Below are positions 61,290 through 64,000 of a stretch of DNA of 64,000 nt, piece by piece. The stretch's first letter is position 1. Each line of letters starts with the position of its first letter. The translations under genes and the position numbers were made by a program. The notes under the pieces are model-generated. The model worked only from the letters and a program-made list of their open reading frames with translations, did no database searches and was not told where the DNA came from. Source of the DNA: Chlamydiota bacterium (GTDB lineage Bacteria > Chlamydiota > Chlamydiia > Chlamydiales > Parachlamydiaceae); contig JABDCX010000005.1 in the NCBI GenBank assembly GCA_013287915.1, positions 1 to 64,000 of the forward strand. Direction: 5' to 3'.

Positions 61290-61363
61290 TTCTTTGCGCC
61301 TTTGCGTCTTTGCGTTTAATCAGTATCAATAAGTTTAACGCAAAGGCGCAAAGACGCGAAGAA
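61290..61363. repeat. Long hairpin of CGCAAAG-type repeats
   Basis: Arms at 61290-61319 and 61335-61363 pair over about 29 bp with four imperfections, three of them G-U or a bulge, and a 15-nt loop. The arms consist of repeated TTTGCG units. It lies in a 283-bp gap between the sensor kinase and a minus-strand gene. No protein is encoded here. A palindromic element or attachment/insertion remnant is a possibility. Confidence 0.7.
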
Positions 61364-61458
61364 CAACAAGATATATGAAGAGAATCACAAAGTTGGACGA
61401 GCTTGATTCGCTTTAGTCTGCGAGAGGGTTAACACGAGGTCGCTCACTTCGACAGAGA

Positions 61459-61482
61459 GACCACGAGCATACGCCCGTGGTC
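61459..61482 (-). terminator. Possible terminator hairpin of the minus-strand gene
   Basis: GACCACG and CGTGGTC pair (7 bp) around a 10-nt loop, 15 bp after the stop of the gene at 61498-61983 on the minus strand. No clear T-run follows, so it is a weak prediction. Confidence 0.35.
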
Positions 61483-61497
61483 GTAAGTAACAATCGA

Positions 61498-61983
61498 TTA
61501 GGCTATTTTTTTGATGCCAAAACCAATGAGGCTTGCCGTTGCTGCAGCAGCAAATAGCTTGCCAAGCGCCATGTACGTCTCTTTACCTTCGCCTTGCTTT
61601 GCTACATAGCTATAGGTACATTGAGCGGCTTTCAGGCCCAAGAGAGCTGCAGCTGCTGTACGGAGATAAGAAGCTGAGAGATTGACCAAGCTGTATTTTG
61701 TAATAGAGCTGAAATCGATCGTCTTGCTTGCACTAGCTACGTAGGTAGTCAATGCCACAGCTGCAGCAGAAGCAAAGAGATTGTACTTTACTGTTGCTGG
61801 TGCTGGTGTAGATTGTGTTCCTGCCGCTGCTGCTGCTGCTGCTTTTTTTTCATTGCAATAATTCACAGCGTACGCACCAAGAGAACCGACGACTGCACCA
61901 GCTGCGACTGCTGGAAAAGCAGCATCACACAGCTTTGTGAGTGTTTGGGCGCATGCTTGGGTGCATGTATTGACAAATGACAT
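61498..61983 (-). CDS. Small hydrophobic membrane protein with poly-alanine repeat
   Basis: A 161-residue protein, very rich in alanine, with four hydrophobic segments (about 22-42, 68-88, 106-128, 137-158). A GCA-type trinucleotide repeat encodes seven alanines after an A8 run that gives EKK (plus strand CTG repeats and T8, about 61821-61850). AGGAG precedes the ATG on the minus strand. The paired hydrophobic segments recall chlamydial inclusion-membrane proteins, but the family is not recognised. Repeat-length change could shift the frame. Confidence 0.6.
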   Translation of the reverse strand: MSFVNTCTQACAQTLTKLCDAAFPAVAAGAVVGSLGAYAVNYCNEKKAAAAAAAGTQSTPAPATVKYNLFASAAAVALTTYVASASKTIDFSSITKYSLVNLSASYLRTAAAALLGLKAAQCTYSYVAKQGEGKETYMALGKLFAAAATASLIGFGIKKIA

Positions 61984-62071
61984 TTGAGACTCCTTTGTTT
62001 ATTTTTGTTTAAATTGTTGAGGTCATGCGTTAGTCACCACGGAAATACTCTTGAACACTTTCGCAAAAATG

Positions 62072-64000
62072 TCAAGTTAAAATTAAATGTCTTAAGTCTA
62101 CGGTTGCTGGCGTATCATGTTTATTGAGTAGCGATAAATGATGATCCCAGAAGAAAGGGGCAACCGTTTTGCCGACGAATTCGATCATCTTATTTTGCAA
62201 GTGAACGACAAAGTGAGGGTGGCGTATCCACTCTTCCTGATCGAGTCGAAGACTATCCCAAGAGCTGTGATCAAAAGTCCTTCGCACGAAATTGTTGATC
62301 GACTGGAGGGTGTCGTGCAAGTGGTTCGAATCGTTTGCATATTGACCGGCGACAAGAAAACGAGAGGTGAGGGTGAGTTCACTGACTGAGTTGAGCCTTA
62401 GATTGCTGCTTAAGACCCCTTTGCCTGGGGCGACAATCGCCCAAAGCGGCCAGCCAATCCTTTGTTGAAATTCGATCCATTTTAAGCTGGAAAGACCCGC
62501 GAGACTCAAAAGCTGTGCAACTGCGCTCACGATGTTTGCTCGGCGATTTTCTGTGAAACAAGCAAGCGCCAAGCTCCCGATCACGCGGCTCATGTAGAGA
62601 GACTGCAGCAGCGTGTGGCTGATCGGCGATGTCCATTCAGCAGAAAGGGTTTTCAACGGATCGGGATTGATCAACAGCTTGCTCACGAGATCTTTTAGAA
62701 TGAGGGTAGATTTTGAATACGCATTGAGTTGGAATACCGCAAAATACGAGAAGGCGAAGGTCATTGTAACGGCTGCTGGGAAGAGGATCTTGTTCATGAG
62801 AGGATTTTGAAAGCCTTCTTCCCATTTGCTTGCAACCCGCTTTTTTAAGGTGACGCCTACAGCAAAAAGGGAGCATAAATCGATCAAAATCATCGCAGAC
62901 TGAATTTTGTAGATGGTTCCAGCAAGTTGTGGATAGGTTTGTAGATAGGCCAGACCAACTTGTACAATGCTATATGCTGCAACGAGGTTTTCTATAAGCA
63001 TATCCATCTTCTCAGCATGGGCCTTTGATTGAAGAAGAGCAGGGTCTGTCTCTCCAATTGCAGCTGTGCTCTCGAAAATACCTGTTTTATTTTTGACTTG
63101 AATGTCGTAGCTGCTAGCTGGTGGAATGCGTCTACAAGTTGGACAATTTTGCACATTCTCAGGATTGAGGGTGACTCGATAACCCAACAAAGGGGCACTT
63201 GGGTGATAACTTGTTCTAATAGCTTGAAAGCGACTTTTATTTAAAATTCTGCCGGTGCGCGTGGGAGAAGCCAGCGTTTTTTTAACGCATTCGAGGTGAG
63301 ACAGGTGATTTGAGCACCATGCGACATCTTTCTTAATTGCATCTTCGAAACAACTTCCACATTCGTCGACTGGAGGATCGTTTACTGGTCGCCTGAGGAA
63401 TGAATAGGTAACGAAGACTGCCTCGATCCCATTGCCTGTAAATTCCGGTTTATCTGTGTCGCCTACCCAAGAGTATTTGAGCCAATTTACCTTGAGATTT
63501 TGCGCATAGCTATAACCGGTTTGTAAGAGATCGAAAACTTGAGCCATCCGATCTCGTGAGAAGACTCCCCATGCAGCATTCAAGATGAGTTTAGTCGTGT
63601 GGAGTGTTTTAGCAAGTGTTTGTGTGCGGTATGTGCTTTCAGATGTCAAAACATCGCCAGGTTTTGGCTCAGGGTTCTTTAGGCATGAATGGGAGAGGAA
63701 ATTGTGTAAGATGAGTGCCCCAATTGAAGCTGTTGCGAGAGCAAGTGGAAGATGGCGCGTGAGATTTTGGGGGGAGAGTGGCAGCGAAGTAGAAGCGAGA
63801 ATTGGCCGATTCTAAAAAACGCTTGGCGTAATACAAACTTGCTGCCGCATTGACCAGATTAAAAAGGGTTTGGACTTCGCGGATGTATTCGGCAGTAGTA
63901 TCGCGCATCCAATGGACGATTGCAGGTTCTTGATTTGGATTGACTTTGAGGCAGCCATAAAAAGGAGCCTCAAGTGCAGCAGTTCCAGCAATGACCCTTT
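62072..64000 (-). CDS. Membrane protein with RING-type zinc finger, N-terminus cut off, one frameshift
   Basis: The readable frame of 525 residues starts at 63649, but the same protein continues upstream in a frame open to the window end (GTAALEAPFYG... then HWMRDTTAEYIREVQ). One extra base near 63795-63812 breaks it. A hydrophobic segment follows (LALATASIGALILHNFL). Next comes a zinc-binding motif C97-x2-C100, C112-x2-H115-x2-H118-x2-C121 and, after a long loop, C169-x2-C172 (numbered from 63649), like RING-H2 or PHD. Further membrane segments lie near residues 240-275 and 290-315. A membrane-bound ubiquitin ligase-like effector is one interpretation. Confidence 0.6.

Overview
The window is bacterial and looks like a chromosome segment of an environmental (amoeba- or arthropod-associated) member of the Chlamydiae, outside the classical Chlamydiaceae. 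The reasons are chlamydia-type neighbourhoods (nrdR-dksA-lspA; mutL-pepP; aspC/tyrB-mreC; hemG-hemE near tkt), long lineage-specific hypothetical proteins with hydrophobic ends, eukaryote-like RING-finger proteins, and glycogen phosphorylase. A complete glycine cleavage operon, which Chlamydiaceae lack, points to a Parachlamydiales-type organism. Base composition looks like the mid to high 40s percent GC by eye (not computed). The species cannot be named from the sequence alone.

Layout. 0-2.4 kb: a secA end in which two pieces face opposite ways, an EamA transporter and a methyltransferase. 2.4-6 kb (minus): two small zinc-ribbon proteins and a large proline-rich protein. 6.1-11.1 kb (plus): a compact housekeeping run (nrdR, dksA-like, lspA, cinA-like, two RNA methyltransferases, a pseudouridine synthase). 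11.1-14.9 kb: a divergent membrane-protein/FUSC pair, a hypothetical and lipoate ligase. 15-23 kb: a solute-binding protein, glgP, and gcvT-gcvH-gcvPA-gcvPB, whose H protein needs the lipoate handled by the nearby ligase. 23-31.4 kb: tandem paralogues of unknown function, a TPR protein, an AbiEi-Fic fusion preceded by phased operator-like repeats, and an MprF-C-domain acyltransferase. 31.5-39.5 kb: large lineage-specific proteins, plus a SurA/PpiD-like chaperone and a CBM9-like protein. 39.5-43.8 kb (minus): tkt-hemE-hemG. 43.9-45.6 kb (minus): a CopG-type antitoxin reading frame interrupted at an A10 tract, an inverted pair of 11-bp iteron arrays, and a second Fic protein that carries an in-frame 166-bp palindromic insertion. 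45.7-52.1 kb: tandem CPBP-family membrane proteases and a long vWA-RING-RING protein broken by single-base indels. 52.1-54.4 kb: DUF47-Pit phosphate uptake and tRNA-Ala(GGC). 54.4-61.2 kb: an overlapping operon aspC-mreC-mutL-pepP-sensor kinase, with frameshifts in mutL and the kinase. 61.3-64 kb (minus): a hydrophobic small protein and a membrane-bound RING-type protein that runs off the window.

The best candidates for something new are the two Fic loci. Both have repeats that sit inside a predicted promoter, recur in the first codons of the fic gene and are spaced in helical turns. The second also has a palindromic element inserted in frame inside the Fic protein, comparable in style to Rickettsia palindromic elements. 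The vWA-RING-RING protein and the membrane RING-type protein are likely host-directed ubiquitin-pathway effectors. Eleven apparent single-base indels, mostly in homopolymers and all after 45 kb, are recorded as such; sequencing error, slippage and true decay cannot be told apart without reads.
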